A program made the position numbers and the translations under genes. A stretch of 64,000 nucleotides of DNA from Planctomycetota bacterium (GTDB lineage Bacteria > Planctomycetota > J058): the NCBI GenBank assembly GCA_023954375.1, contig JAMLIC010000045.1, positions 1 through 64,000 of the forward strand. The letters are read 5' to 3'. The notes under the pieces were generated by a model. That model was not told the DNA's origin and did no database searches. It worked only from the letters and a program-made list of their open reading frames with translations. Position 1 is the first letter of the stretch, and every line of letters starts with the position of its first letter. Positions 55,730-64,000 of the stretch are shown here, in pieces.

Positions 55730-57514
55730 GTGGTGGAGGACGACCGCGCGCTCGTCGACCACGCGCCGGACGGGCTCCTGCTCGTCGGCGCCGACGGCCG
55801 GATCCGGCGCGCCAACGCCGCCGCGGCCCGGCTGCTCGGCGCCGCCCCCGGGGAGCTGGTCGGGCTGCCGCTCGAGGAGCTGCGCGGCCCGGGCGCCCCG
55901 CGACCGGGCCGCGAGCGCTGGGGGCGCGTCGAGCTGGACGTGCGCCGGGCGGGCGCGCCGGACGGCGTCGCCGTCCTCTCCTTGCGCCCCGCGGCCGACG
56001 CCGAGGACGAGCTGCGGCGCTACGAGCGGATCGTCTCCGCCACGCCGGACCACATCTCGGTCGTCGACCGCGGCTACGTCTACCGGACCGTGAACGACGC
56101 CTACCTCGTGGCGCACGGCCTGCGCCGCGAGGAGATCGTCGGCCAGCGGGTCGCGGCGCTCCTCGGCGAGGAGTTCTTCGAGCGGGTGGTCCGGCCGCGC
56201 CTCGACGAGTGCCTGGCCGGGCGCACGGTGAGCTACACGGCGTGGTTCGACTTCCCCGTCGAGCGGCGCTTCATGAGCGTCACCTACTACCCGCTCCGCG
56301 ACGCCGCCGGGCAGGTGCAGGGCGTCGTGGTGAGCTCGCGCAACGAGACCGAGCTGCACCGCGCGCAGGAGGAGCTGCGCGAGAAGGAGGAGCAGCTCCT
56401 GCACGCGCAGAAGCTCGAGGCCGTCGGGCGGCTCGCCGGCGGCGTGGCGCACGACTTCAACAACCTGCTCACGGTGATCATGGGCTACGCCGAGGTGCTC
56501 CTCCGCCGCGCGCCCCGCGACCCGCTCGAGCGCGAGATGCTCGAGGAGATCCAGGCGGCCAGCGAGCGGGCGGGCAGCCTCACCGCGCAGCTCCTGACGT
56601 TCAGCCGCAAGCAGCTCGTCCAGCCGCGGCTGCTCGACCTCGACGCGGTGGTCTCCGACATGCACCGCCTGCTCCGGCGGGTCATCGGCGACGACGTCGT
56701 CCTCGAGACGCGGCACGGGGCGGCAGGGCGCGTCCTCGCCGACCGCGGCCAGCTCGAGCAGGTCCTCATGAACCTGGCCGTGAACGCGCGGGACGCCATG
56801 CCGGGGGGCGGGCGCCTGAGCATCGTGACCGGCGCGGTCACCCTGGACGCGGCGCAGGCCGCGGCGCTCGACCTCGCCGCCGGGCCCCACGTCGAGCTCT
56901 CGGTCACCGACACGGGCGAGGGGATGGACGAGGCCACGCGGGCCCGCATCTTCGAGCCGTTCTTCACCACGAAGGAGCAGGACAAGGGGACGGGGCTCGG
57001 GCTGTCGACGGTCTACGGGATCGTGCGGCAGGCCGGCGGCGCGGTCGAGGTGCGGAGCGAGCCGGGCGCCGGGGCCACGTTCCGCATCCTGCTGCCGGCG
57101 TCGCCGGCGGGGGCCGACGAGGCCGGGGCGGCCGCCGCCGGCCCCGCCCCGCGCGGCACCGAGACGGTCCTCCTCGTCGAGGACGACGCCCACGTGCGCC
57201 GCCTGCTCGAGCAGGTGCTGGCGACCGCCGGCTACGACGTGCTCCCGGCCGCCGACGCGCCCCAGGCCCTCGACCTCTCGCGGGGGCACGCCGGCCGGAT
57301 CCACCTCCTCCTCACCGACCTCTCCATGCCCCGCGTGGGCGGCCGGGCGCTGGCGCGGCGCCTCCTCGGCGAGCGCCCCGACATGGCCGTCCTCCTCATG
57401 TCGGGGCACGCCGAGGACGACGGCGGCGAGGGGCCGGTGGCGGGGTTCGTCCAGAAGCCCGTCCGCCTCGAGGTGCTGCTGGAGCGGGTGCGAGAGTCCC
57501 TGAAGGCGCGCTGA
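55730..57514 (+). CDS. hybrid histidine kinase with PAS sensors and receiver domain
   Basis: The 594-residue product lacks a signal or membrane helix. Two PAS-like domains (HAPDGLLLVGADGRIRRANA; IVSATPDHISVVDRGYVYRT) lead to a histidine kinase with phospho-acceptor GGVAHDFNNLLTVIMGYAE (His near 241). The ATPase part has N box LMNLAVNARDAMP, DTGEGM and GTGLGLSTVYGIV. A receiver domain completes it (VLLVEDDAHVRRLL, LLTDLSMP with Asp near 530, VQKPV). It senses a cytoplasmic signal and passes phosphate internally. No response regulator gene is adjacent. The start is the GTG at 55730. Confidence 0.92.
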   Translation: MVEDDRALVDHAPDGLLLVGADGRIRRANAAAARLLGAAPGELVGLPLEELRGPGAPRPGRERWGRVELDVRRAGAPDGVAVLSLRPAADAEDELRRYERIVSATPDHISVVDRGYVYRTVNDAYLVAHGLRREEIVGQRVAALLGEEFFERVVRPRLDECLAGRTVSYTAWFDFPVERRFMSVTYYPLRDAAGQVQGVVVSSRNETELHRAQEELREKEEQLLHAQKLEAVGRLAGGVAHDFNNLLTVIMGYAEVLLRRAPRDPLEREMLEEIQAASERAGSLTAQLLTFSRKQLVQPRLLDLDAVVSDMHRLLRRVIGDDVVLETRHGAAGRVLADRGQLEQVLMNLAVNARDAMPGGGRLSIVTGAVTLDAAQAAALDLAAGPHVELSVTDTGEGMDEATRARIFEPFFTTKEQDKGTGLGLSTVYGIVRQAGGAVEVRSEPGAGATFRILLPASPAGADEAGAAAAGPAPRGTETVLLVEDDAHVRRLLEQVLATAGYDVLPAADAPQALDLSRGHAGRIHLLLTDLSMPRVGGRALARRLLGERPDMAVLLMSGHAEDDGGEGPVAGFVQKPVRLEVLLERVRESLKAR

Positions 57515-58192
57515 CTACCGCTCCTCGAGGGCGTAGGCGGTGCGCAGCTCGGCCGGCTGCCCGTCGGCCGTCGCGCGCGGCGGGCGGGCGGCGAGGCGCA
57601 CGCGGCGCGGGGGCAGCTGGATCCTGCCGGCGTCGACGGGGGACCAGGCGCCGTCGATCAGCACCTCGGGCCAGCGGCGCTCGAGGGTCTGGCCGTCGCT
57701 CGTGAGCTCGAGCCCATGGACCACGCGCGCCTCGACGCCGCGCGCGGAGGCGGCCGCGGCCCACGCGGTCGGCTCGAGGCCGGGCGCGAGGTCGTCGAGG
57801 GCGGGCGGGAGCGCCCGGGCGCCGGGGTCGAGGCGGTCGATCACCGCGCGCACGTTGACCGTCGCCGCCTCGCCGCAGCCCACGCGCAGGACGCGGTCGC
57901 CCCCGGCCTCCTCGAGCGCCAGCGCCCCCCGGGGCCCGACCTCCACGGCCAGGCTGGAGACGCTCTGGAACTCGTCCGACGCGGGGAGGGGGAGCCACAT
58001 GACCACCTCGCCCGGCGCGGCGACCACCTCGCTCCGGGCGACCAGGACGAAGCGCGGCGGCGCGCCCGGCTCGTGCTCGACCGCGCGGCGGACCAGCACG
58101 AGGTCGCGGCCCGGGTCGGCGCCGCGGCAGCCGAGCAGCGCGAGGGTCAAGGCGGCCAGGGCGGCCCGAAGGCCTGTTCGCGCCGGTGCCAT
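57515..58192 (-). CDS. predicted lipoprotein, convergent with the histidine kinase
   Basis: The 225-residue product has a lipoprotein signal (LRAALAALTLALLGC). The mature part is beta-rich (PRFVLVARSEVVAAPGEVVM, VSSLAVEVGPRGALALEEAG, PEVLIDGAWSPVDAGRIQLP), with no recognised family. It is probably periplasmic and membrane-anchored. The start ATG at 58192 is used. Its stop lies directly at the end of the histidine kinase gene. Confidence 0.7.
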   Translation of the reverse strand: MAPARTGLRAALAALTLALLGCRGADPGRDLVLVRRAVEHEPGAPPRFVLVARSEVVAAPGEVVMWLPLPASDEFQSVSSLAVEVGPRGALALEEAGGDRVLRVGCGEAATVNVRAVIDRLDPGARALPPALDDLAPGLEPTAWAAAASARGVEARVVHGLELTSDGQTLERRWPEVLIDGAWSPVDAGRIQLPPRRVRLAARPPRATADGQPAELRTAYALEER

Positions 58193-58311
58193 GGGTGCGT
58201 CTCGTGATAGGGGACGCCGCGCCGGCGCGCAACCGCCGGGGGACCGACGCCGGAGAGGGCCTCCGCTGGCCCCAATGCCAGAGGGTTGGCGCGCTAGCCC
58301 AGAGCCACTCT

Positions 58312-58457
58312 CAGCTGTTAGCTGTTAGCTTTTAGCTGTTAGCTTTTAGCTCTTGGCTGTTCGCTGTTCGCGATGAGCTTGTCCGAGGGGAGCCCATGGT
58401 GCGCGACCATCGCCAGGAGCGACGCTCAACAGCTTTCGCGCATCGGCCAAGAGCTAA
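58312..58457. repeat. AGCTGTT/AGCTTTT tandem array with inverted repeat
   Basis: Within the 298-base gap between two minus-strand genes, 58312-58370 is an array of seven-base units (AGCTGTT, AGCTTTT and variants). Its composition is unlike the rest of the window. The array's TTAGCTCTTGGC (58346-58357) is the exact complement of GCCAAGAGCTAA (58446-58457), about 88 bases on. It may form a large hairpin or be the remnant of a small mobile element. No gene is seen in the gap. Confidence 0.65.
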
Positions 58458-58490
58458 CCGCTAACTGCTCCTGCGGCCGTGTGTTGAGCC

Positions 58491-59273
58491 TCAACCATTG
58501 GGCATTGCCGCTGGCCCGGGCTGGACGCGGCGCAGCACGAAGACGGCGCTGCCGTCGATCTGCTCGAGGTCCATGGGGCGGTCGAGGTCGTAGCGGCGGT
58601 CGAACACCGCCGCGACCTCGAGCGCGCCCTCCGCGGCCTCCGCGAGGAGGGCCCGGGCCTGGGCCCGCGTGTAGGTGCGCAGCGGCTGCCGCGACTCGAT
58701 CCGGCGCCTGGTCCCCCCGTCCGTCACGTCGAGCCGCACCTGCATGGTCTCGAGCCGGCGCGCGGGGCAGGCGTCGCCCAGCCCCTCGATGCGCCCGGCC
58801 ACGTGGACCCGGCCGCGCCGCGTCTCCCACTCCTCGACCGAGTCCTCCCGCGTCATCCCGCCGGTGACGTCGAAGCCGAGCACGTAGACGCCCCCCGGGC
58901 GCAGGGCCCGCGCGACCGCGCGCAGGTGGCCGCGGGCCGCCTCCTCCGTGAGGAGGTGGCGGAAGGAGTCGATCAGGCAGTAGGCCAGGTCGAACGCCCC
59001 CGCGGCGACCGCGAACCGGCCGGCGTCGGCCTGGAACGCGCGGCAGCCGGTCGAGCGAGCGAAGCGCACCATGGCCGGGTTGAGGTCGAAGCCCGCGGCG
59101 TTCGGCACGACGCGCAGGAGCCGCCCGGTGCCGCAGAAGGGCTCGAGGGCGCGCGCGGGCGCGCGGCCGAGCCCGAAGCGCGCCGCGGCGTCGAGGAGGA
59201 AGTCGCGCTCCCGGCTCGCGTCCCAGCCGAAGAGCACGTCGTAGTAGAGGGCCTCGTCGTACCAGTCGGGCAC
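58491..59273 (-). CDS. class I SAM-dependent methyltransferase
   Basis: The 260-residue product has the Rossmann methyltransferase series. ALEPFCGTGRLLRVVPN is motif I, AAGFDLNPAMVRFARSTG motif II, and FAVAAGAFDLAYCLIDSF motif IV. LRPGGVYVLGFDV is post-motif IV. The N-terminus WYDEALYYDVLFGWD resembles small-molecule methyltransferases of unclear substrate. Its open frame continues far upstream but loses protein character, so I use the GTG at 59273 (PDWYDEALYYD). It faces a divergent small coiled-coil gene. The acceptor is unknown. Confidence 0.85.
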   Translation of the reverse strand: MPDWYDEALYYDVLFGWDASRERDFLLDAAARFGLGRAPARALEPFCGTGRLLRVVPNAAGFDLNPAMVRFARSTGCRAFQADAGRFAVAAGAFDLAYCLIDSFRHLLTEEAARGHLRAVARALRPGGVYVLGFDVTGGMTREDSVEEWETRRGRVHVAGRIEGLGDACPARRLETMQVRLDVTDGGTRRRIESRQPLRTYTRAQARALLAEAAEGALEVAAVFDRRYDLDRPMDLEQIDGSAVFVLRRVQPGPAAMPNG

Positions 59274-59448
59274 GTGCCGCGCTCGTCGGATGACTCGATG
59301 GCGCCCCGAGGGGCCCACGCGCGCGAGCGCGGGGGGGGGCCGCGGGGGCGTGAGCCCCCGCGAACCACACGCGATGACGGCGCTCGTCACCCCACGTGAC
59401 GAGCGCGGGGAGTGTATCCGCGGCGGCGCGCGCGGTATCGTCCAGGGC

Positions 59449-59715
59449 GTGCAGCAGCCGGTGACCCACCTGACCAGGCGCATCGCCCTCGCCCACAAGG
59501 CGGCGCTCGAGGCGCTGAACGACATCGAGCGGCAGGTCGAGCAGCAGGCGAAGCAGCTCGACGAGATGTCGCAGGCGCGGCGCTTCGACGAGGAGGCGGC
59601 CGAGGCCCAGTCGCGCCTCGTGGCCGCCCTCCAGGACGCGATGACGCTCCTCGAGCGGGCCGAGGGGGCGCTCGCCGACGCGCAGGGGAGGCTCGAGGAG
59701 CTGGAGCGGACGTGA
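59449..59715 (+). CDS. small coiled-coil protein
   Basis: The 88-residue product is nearly all heptad-like helix (ALEALNDIERQVEQQAKQLD, DEEAAEAQSRLVAALQDAMT, LLERAEGALADAQGRLEELE). It starts with GTG at 59449. No family is recognised. It precedes the fusion enzyme gene by about 77 bases on the same strand and may be co-transcribed. Confidence 0.6.
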   Translation: MQQPVTHLTRRIALAHKAALEALNDIERQVEQQAKQLDEMSQARRFDEEAAEAQSRLVAALQDAMTLLERAEGALADAQGRLEELERT

Positions 59716-59792
59716 GCGGCGGGGCGCCGGCCCGCCTTCGGCTTGCCGCCCCGCCCCCCCCGGTTTAGCCTCGCCGCCCCTGGAGGTCGGTC

Positions 59793-62738
59793 ATGGGGCT
59801 GCTCGACGGCAAGGTCGCGATCGTCACGGGCGCGGGCGGCGGGATCGGCCGCTGCCACGCGCTGCTCCTCGCCCGCGAGGGGGCCCGCGTCGTCGTCAAC
59901 GACCTCGGCGTGGCCCGCGACGGCTCCGCCGCCGGCCAGCGCATGGCCGACCAGGTCGTGGACGAGATCAAGGCGCAGGGCGGCCAGGCGGCCGCGAACT
60001 ACGACTCGGTCGCCACGCGCGAGGGGGCGCAGGGCCTGCTGAAGACCGCGGTCGACGCGTTCGGCCGGGCGGACGTCCTCGTCAACAACGCCGGGATCCT
60101 GCGCGACAAGACGCTCCTCAAGCTCGACGACGAGGCGTTCGACCTCGTGATCGCGGTCCACCTGCGCGGCACCTACCTGTGCTCGCAGGTGTTCGCCGAG
60201 CACGTGAAGGCGCGCGCCGAGCAGGGCGACCGCGGCGGGCGGATCATCAACACGAGCTCCTACGCCGGCCTGATCGGCAACTTCGGCCAGACGAACTACG
60301 CCGCGGCCAAGGCCGGCATCTACGCCATGACGAAGGTCTGGGCGCTGGAGCTGGCCAAGCTGGGGATCACGGTCAACTGCATCGCCCCCATGGCCAAGAC
60401 GCGCATGACCGAGGACATCGCGGCGGTGCCCGACACCATGCTCCCCGAGCAGGTCGCGCCGATGGTCCTCTACCTGGCCTCCGACCTCGCCGCGGAGGTG
60501 AACGGGCGGGTCTTCGGGATCCACGGCCAGCAGCTGCTCGAGTACAAGATGCTGATGACCGAGGGGGTCACGAAGGCCGGCAAGGAGCTGTGGACCACGC
60601 AGGAGATCCACGAGAAGCTCCCGCAGATCTCGGCCGACAAGGCCGCCCCGGCGCCCGCGGCGCCCGCCGCCCCCGCGGCGCCCGCCGGCGACGAGGCCGT
60701 GATCGAGACGGCCTTCACGCTCCTGCCGAAGGTGTTCGTCCCCGAGCGGGCCAAGGGGTGGAAGGCCACGATCCACTTCGACATCGCCGGGACGTCGCCC
60801 TGGACGGTGACGATCGACGACCAGGGCTGCCGCACCGAGAAGGGCAAGGCGGGGGCCCCGACGTGCGTCGTGACGGTCGACAAGGCCACCTACGCGCAGG
60901 TCCTCACCGGCCAGGAGAAGCCGGAGAAGGCCTTCATGGCCGGCAAGATCAAGGCCACGAACCTGGGCGACATGATGAAGTTCGGCTCCGCCTTCGACAT
61001 GAAGAAGGCGCGCGAGCTGGCCGCGTCGCACGCGCCGAAGGCGGCGGCGCCGGCCGCGGCGACGCCGGCCGCCCCGGCAGGCGCCATGACCCCCGAGCAG
61101 GTGATCGACCAGGCCTTCGGGCTCCTGCCGCAGGTGTTCGTCGCCGAGCGGGCGAAGGGCTGGAAGGCGACGATCCACTTCGACATCGCCGGCGCGTCGC
61201 CCTGGACGGTGACGATCGACGACCGGGGCTGCCGCACCGAGAAGGGCAAGGCGGGGGCGCCCACGTGCGTCGTCACCGTCGACAAGGCCACCTACGCCCA
61301 GATCCTCACCGGCCAGGAGAAGCCGGAGAAGGCCTTCATGGCCGGCAAGATCAAGGCCACGAACCTGGGCGACATGATGAAGTTCGGCTCGGCCTTCGAC
61401 ATGAAGAAGGGCCGCGAGCTCGCCGCCGCGCAGGCCCCGGCGGCGGCCGTCGCCGCGCCGGCCGCCGTCGCCGCCCCGCAGGCCGGCGCCGCCGCGGCGA
61501 GCCCCTCGGCCGTCGTCGCCCGCGGCTTCGAGGTCCTGCCGGGCGTCTTCCAGCCCCAGCACGCCGCCGGCTGGAGGGCGGCGCTCGTGTTCGACGTCGC
61601 CGGCGCCGGCGAGTGGACGGTCCGCGTCGCGGACGGGGCCTGCACGGTCACCCGGGGCAAGGCCGACGACGCCACGTGCGTCGTGAAGGCCGCGGCGGAG
61701 GACTACGCCAGGCTGCTCGCGGGCGAGCTCAAGCCCGAGCAGGCCTTCATGCAGCGGCGGGTCACGGCCTCGAACCTGGGCGACATGATGAAGTTCGGCC
61801 GCGCCTTCGACATGAAGAAGGCCGCCGAGCAGCTGCGCCAGGCCGCCCCGGCCGCCCCGGCCGCCCCGGCGCAGGCCAAGGCGGGCGGCATGAGCCGGGC
61901 CGCGATCGGCCGGCGGTTCGCGACCCCCGAGCCGCAGTTCGCGCGCCCCGAGCACATGCGCCTGTTCGCCGGGGCCACGGAGGACGGCAACCCCGCCTAC
62001 CTCGACGAGGGGCGGCCCGGCGGCGTGGTCGCGCCGCCCATGTTCGCCGTGCGCCTGCTGAAGGACGCGACCTTCCGGACCGTCGGCGACCCGGAGCTCG
62101 GCGCCGACCTCATGCGCCTCGTCCACGGCGAGCAGGACATGGAGTTCCTCCGCCCGCTGCGCCCGTGGGACCTCGTGGCCGCCCGCTGCGAGGTGACCGG
62201 GATCGAGGAGAAGTCCACGGGCGAGCTCCTGCAGGTCGAGGAGCGCCTGCTCGTCGACGGGGAGCTGGCCGTCCGCGTGCGCGCGTCCATGTTCATCCGC
62301 GACCCCGGCAAGAAGAAGGAGGGCGCCGCCGAGCCCGCCGGCGACGCCGCGCCCCCGCGGGCGGTCTCGTTCAGGGACCAGGTGACCGTCGCCCCCGACC
62401 AGAGCCTCCGCTACGCCGAGGCGTCGCTCGACAACAACCCGATCCACACCGACCCCGAGGTGGCCAGGCTCGCCGGCTTCCCGGGCGTGATCCTCCAGGG
62501 CCTGTGCACCATGTCGTTCGCCTGCCGGGCCGTGGTGAACGCGGTCGCCGGGGGCGACCCGCTGCGCCTGCGGCGCCTCGCCGTCCGCTTCTCCCGCCCC
62601 GTGCTCATGGGCGACGTGCTCACGGTCGAGGGCTGGGACCAGGACGAGCGCGAGGGCCTGCGCACCTACGGCTTCCGGGTCGTGAACCAGAAGGGCGACG
62701 AGGTGATCAAGAACGGGGTCGCCGAGGTCTCGGGCTAG
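59793..62738 (+). CDS. multifunctional short-chain dehydrogenase - triple SCP2 - MaoC hydratase
   Basis: The 981-residue chain combines the parts of eukaryotic peroxisomal MFE-2. Residues about 1-265 are a short-chain dehydrogenase (VTGAGGGIGR, NNAG, INTSSYAG, NYAAAKAG with Tyr near 169). Three SCP2 sterol-carrier domains follow at about 298-413, 431-545 and 570-682, each with a WKATIHFDIAG-like core and an AFMAGKIKATNLGDMMKFGS-like end. Residues about 699-981 are a double hot-dog 2-enoyl-CoA hydratase (GRRFATPEP; then SLDNNPIHTDPEVARL). It should hydrate enoyl-CoA and oxidise the hydroxyacyl-CoA. Three SCP2 units placed before the hydratase is a distinct order. Confidence 0.9.
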   Translation: MGLLDGKVAIVTGAGGGIGRCHALLLAREGARVVVNDLGVARDGSAAGQRMADQVVDEIKAQGGQAAANYDSVATREGAQGLLKTAVDAFGRADVLVNNAGILRDKTLLKLDDEAFDLVIAVHLRGTYLCSQVFAEHVKARAEQGDRGGRIINTSSYAGLIGNFGQTNYAAAKAGIYAMTKVWALELAKLGITVNCIAPMAKTRMTEDIAAVPDTMLPEQVAPMVLYLASDLAAEVNGRVFGIHGQQLLEYKMLMTEGVTKAGKELWTTQEIHEKLPQISADKAAPAPAAPAAPAAPAGDEAVIETAFTLLPKVFVPERAKGWKATIHFDIAGTSPWTVTIDDQGCRTEKGKAGAPTCVVTVDKATYAQVLTGQEKPEKAFMAGKIKATNLGDMMKFGSAFDMKKARELAASHAPKAAAPAAATPAAPAGAMTPEQVIDQAFGLLPQVFVAERAKGWKATIHFDIAGASPWTVTIDDRGCRTEKGKAGAPTCVVTVDKATYAQILTGQEKPEKAFMAGKIKATNLGDMMKFGSAFDMKKGRELAAAQAPAAAVAAPAAVAAPQAGAAAASPSAVVARGFEVLPGVFQPQHAAGWRAALVFDVAGAGEWTVRVADGACTVTRGKADDATCVVKAAAEDYARLLAGELKPEQAFMQRRVTASNLGDMMKFGRAFDMKKAAEQLRQAAPAAPAAPAQAKAGGMSRAAIGRRFATPEPQFARPEHMRLFAGATEDGNPAYLDEGRPGGVVAPPMFAVRLLKDATFRTVGDPELGADLMRLVHGEQDMEFLRPLRPWDLVAARCEVTGIEEKSTGELLQVEERLLVDGELAVRVRASMFIRDPGKKKEGAAEPAGDAAPPRAVSFRDQVTVAPDQSLRYAEASLDNNPIHTDPEVARLAGFPGVILQGLCTMSFACRAVVNAVAGGDPLRLRRLAVRFSRPVLMGDVLTVEGWDQDEREGLRTYGFRVVNQKGDEVIKNGVAEVSG

Positions 62739-62747
62739 GCGCGGCGC

Positions 62748-63230
62748 GTGCTCCCGCCCTTCGGCCGCCCCCTCGCCCCGCTGCCGCCGCTCCTGGCGCG
62801 CCTCCACGCCTTGCTCGAGGCGCACGCCGAGGCGACCGAGGAGGGGGTGCTCATCATCGAGCAGGACCGCCGCCCGGGCGCCGACCCCACGGCCACGCCG
62901 GTGATCGTGTTCGTGCCGGCGCGGCCCCGGCCCGAGGCCGCGACGGGCCGCGCGGCGCCGGAGCTGATCGCCGAGGTCGTCGTGCCCGGCGGCGAGCCGC
63001 GCGAGGCGCGCTACGCCCGCGCGGGGGTGCGCGAGTACTGGCGCGTGGAGCCGCGCGACCCCGGCCCGCCCCGGGTGGTCGTGGCGACCGACCCGGACGG
63101 CGAGGCCGGGCGGTTCCGCGCCCGGGCGAGCTTCGAGGGCGTCGACCTCGTCCGCTCGGGCGTCCTCCCCGACCTCGCGCTCCGGCCGGCCGACCTCGTC
63201 GCGGGCGACGCCCCTCCGCACGAGGCGTAA
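62748..63230 (+). CDS. degenerate Uma2-family (DUF820) endonuclease-like protein
   Basis: The 160-residue product carries the Uma2 core PELIAEVVVPGG followed by EARYARAGVREYWRVEP. The usual lysine of the PD-(D/E)xK site, normally in a RGEKRALYA-like stretch, is absent here. The N-terminal third of the fold is also shorter than usual. It may be catalytically inactive or a remnant. The start is the GTG at 62748, ten bases after the fusion enzyme, so it may be carried on that transcript. Confidence 0.6.
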   Translation: MLPPFGRPLAPLPPLLARLHALLEAHAEATEEGVLIIEQDRRPGADPTATPVIVFVPARPRPEAATGRAAPELIAEVVVPGGEPREARYARAGVREYWRVEPRDPGPPRVVVATDPDGEAGRFRARASFEGVDLVRSGVLPDLALRPADLVAGDAPPHEA

Positions 63231-63334
63231 GTCGAGCAGCGGACGGCGCGTCGCGCGAGGGGTGCGGCTACGACCTGCCCGCGGCGGGCGCTATCATTCG
63301 GAGGCCCCTGCGCCCCGAGCCCCGAGGGACTTGC

Positions 63335-64000
63335 ATGTCGCTCAAGCCCCCCGCCTTCGACACCCTCTGGGCCAACTACCCGGTTGGCAGCTCCCCGGAC
63401 GTGCGCCGCGAGATCGGCGGGCAGGTCGACAACGACGACTACGCGAACACCTGCGCGATCCGCCTCAGCCGGACCCTGAACCTCTCCGGGCAGCCGATCA
63501 AGCCGGCCCAGGGCCTCCTCACCGTCCGCGGCGGCGACGGCAAGCGCTACGCGCTGCGCATGCGCGAGCTGACGACCTACCTCCAGAACCGCTGGGGGCG
63601 CCCGCAGGTGCGGGTCCGGCGGCCGGACGGCGACACGTCGCAGTTCGACGGCAAGAAGGGGGTGATCTCCTTCCTGGGGATCCCCGGCTACACGGGCGGC
63701 GGGCACATCGACCTGTGGGACGGCTCGCGGACGCAGCAGGGGGCCTACTTCGACTCGAACGAGGTCCTCCTGTGGGAGGCGCCGCTGGTGGCGGCCGCCG
63801 CCCCCGACGAGGCGCCGGAGGAGGTGGAGCCGGACCTCGTCGACGACGGCCAGCCGTCGTGGGAGCTCGAGCCGTCCGACGACCAGGCCGAGCAGGAGCC
63901 TGCGCCGGCGGTGCATCCGGCGCGCGGCACCGAGGCCGACCCGACGCTCCCGCCGGAGGAGGACGAGGCGCAGGGCGGCGGCGGCGGCGGCGCGCCCGCG
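63335..64000 (+). CDS. Tae4-like peptidoglycan amidase effector (partial)
   Basis: The N-terminal 150 residues match the Tae4 family of type VI secretion amidases, which cut the peptide stems of cell-wall peptidoglycan in rival cells. NTCAIRLSRTLN holds the nucleophile cysteine (residue 40) and GGHIDLWDG the catalytic histidine and acid (His124, Asp126). A long acidic, Pro/Glu-rich extension then continues past the window edge; known Tae4 proteins end soon after the core. No Tai4-type immunity gene precedes it, and no secretion genes are visible. It starts at the ATG at 63335, about 105 bases after the Uma2-like gene. Confidence 0.85.
   Translation, partial: MSLKPPAFDTLWANYPVGSSPDVRREIGGQVDNDDYANTCAIRLSRTLNLSGQPIKPAQGLLTVRGGDGKRYALRMRELTTYLQNRWGRPQVRVRRPDGDTSQFDGKKGVISFLGIPGYTGGGHIDLWDGSRTQQGAYFDSNEVLLWEAPLVAAAAPDEAPEEVEPDLVDDGQPSWELEPSDDQAEQEPAPAVHPARGTEADPTLPPEEDEAQGGGGGGAPA

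Noticed and set aside
59289-63221. Open frame of about 1,300 codons upstream of the methyltransferase start, opposite the fusion enzyme
   Set aside because: It mirrors the plus-strand SDR/SCP2/MaoC gene and repeats its periodicity. Only the part below 59273 has methyltransferase motifs.

Overview
The window is extremely GC-rich DNA with almost every wobble position G or C, so long open frames on the wrong strand are common. I kept the frames whose proteins show family motifs, signal peptides or sensible ribosome-binding sites. The gene content points to a bacterium of the Planctomycetota or a close relative. It includes a DUF1501 protein, a DUF1549/DUF1553 protein with a CAECH motif, many Ser/Thr kinases and FHA domains, HD-GYP signalling and many secreted or lipoprotein hypotheticals. 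The phylum is an inference. No ribosomal RNA is present to settle it.

Layout. 1-3.4 kb: a minus-strand operon of lipoprotein, ECF sigma factor and zinc anti-sigma factor (cut by the window edge), then a membrane protein and an ATP-grasp enzyme. 3.7-11.5 kb: a membrane-anchored sugar-dehydrogenase/cytochrome c fusion, a protein that looks like the eukaryotic splicing factor AAR2, a glycosyltransferase, a secreted kelch protein and TPR proteins. 11.6-18.5 kb: a ParA ATPase with two ribbon-helix-helix-like partners, a TPR/DUF4303/WD40 protein, a CYTH protein, an EamA transporter and a compositionally different cluster of small lipoproteins. 18.5-29.9 kb: a CBM48-esterase, PilZ, a PrcB-like secreted protein, an isocitrate/isopropylmalate dehydrogenase relative, RibF, peptide deformylase, ribosomal protein S20 and tRNA-Arg(CCG).

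29.9-43 kb is the most unusual part. A receptor with two kinase domains in one chain is followed by a kinase-FHA protein whose frame is broken and restored. Next come a zinc-ribbon protein with three Ig-like repeats, a Cys/His-peptidase-like protein, and an OmpA-like/von Willebrand A protein that shares its N-terminal domain with the peptidase-like one, then an MglA-type GTPase. The make-up resembles parts of threonine-phosphorylation-controlled secretion systems, but no secretion core gene is visible.

43-59 kb holds a hydrolase, a TerB-like protein, DUF1501 and DUF1549/1553 proteins, a YfhO-like membrane protein, a lower-GC two-gene islet, a peptidase, an FHA-GAF-HD-GYP regulator and a hybrid histidine kinase. 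59-64 kb carries a methyltransferase and a 981-residue fusion of short-chain dehydrogenase, three SCP2 domains and a MaoC hydratase. After these come a degenerate Uma2-like protein and a Tae4-type peptidoglycan amidase that runs off the window.

Four intergenic repeat families stand out: a short hairpin repeat (3.4-3.6 kb), a roughly 330-base hairpin-bearing element (5.8 and 39.4 kb), a roughly 95-base element that is single at 10.2 kb and tandem at 29.0 kb, and an AGCTGTT/AGCTTTT array at 58.3 kb.
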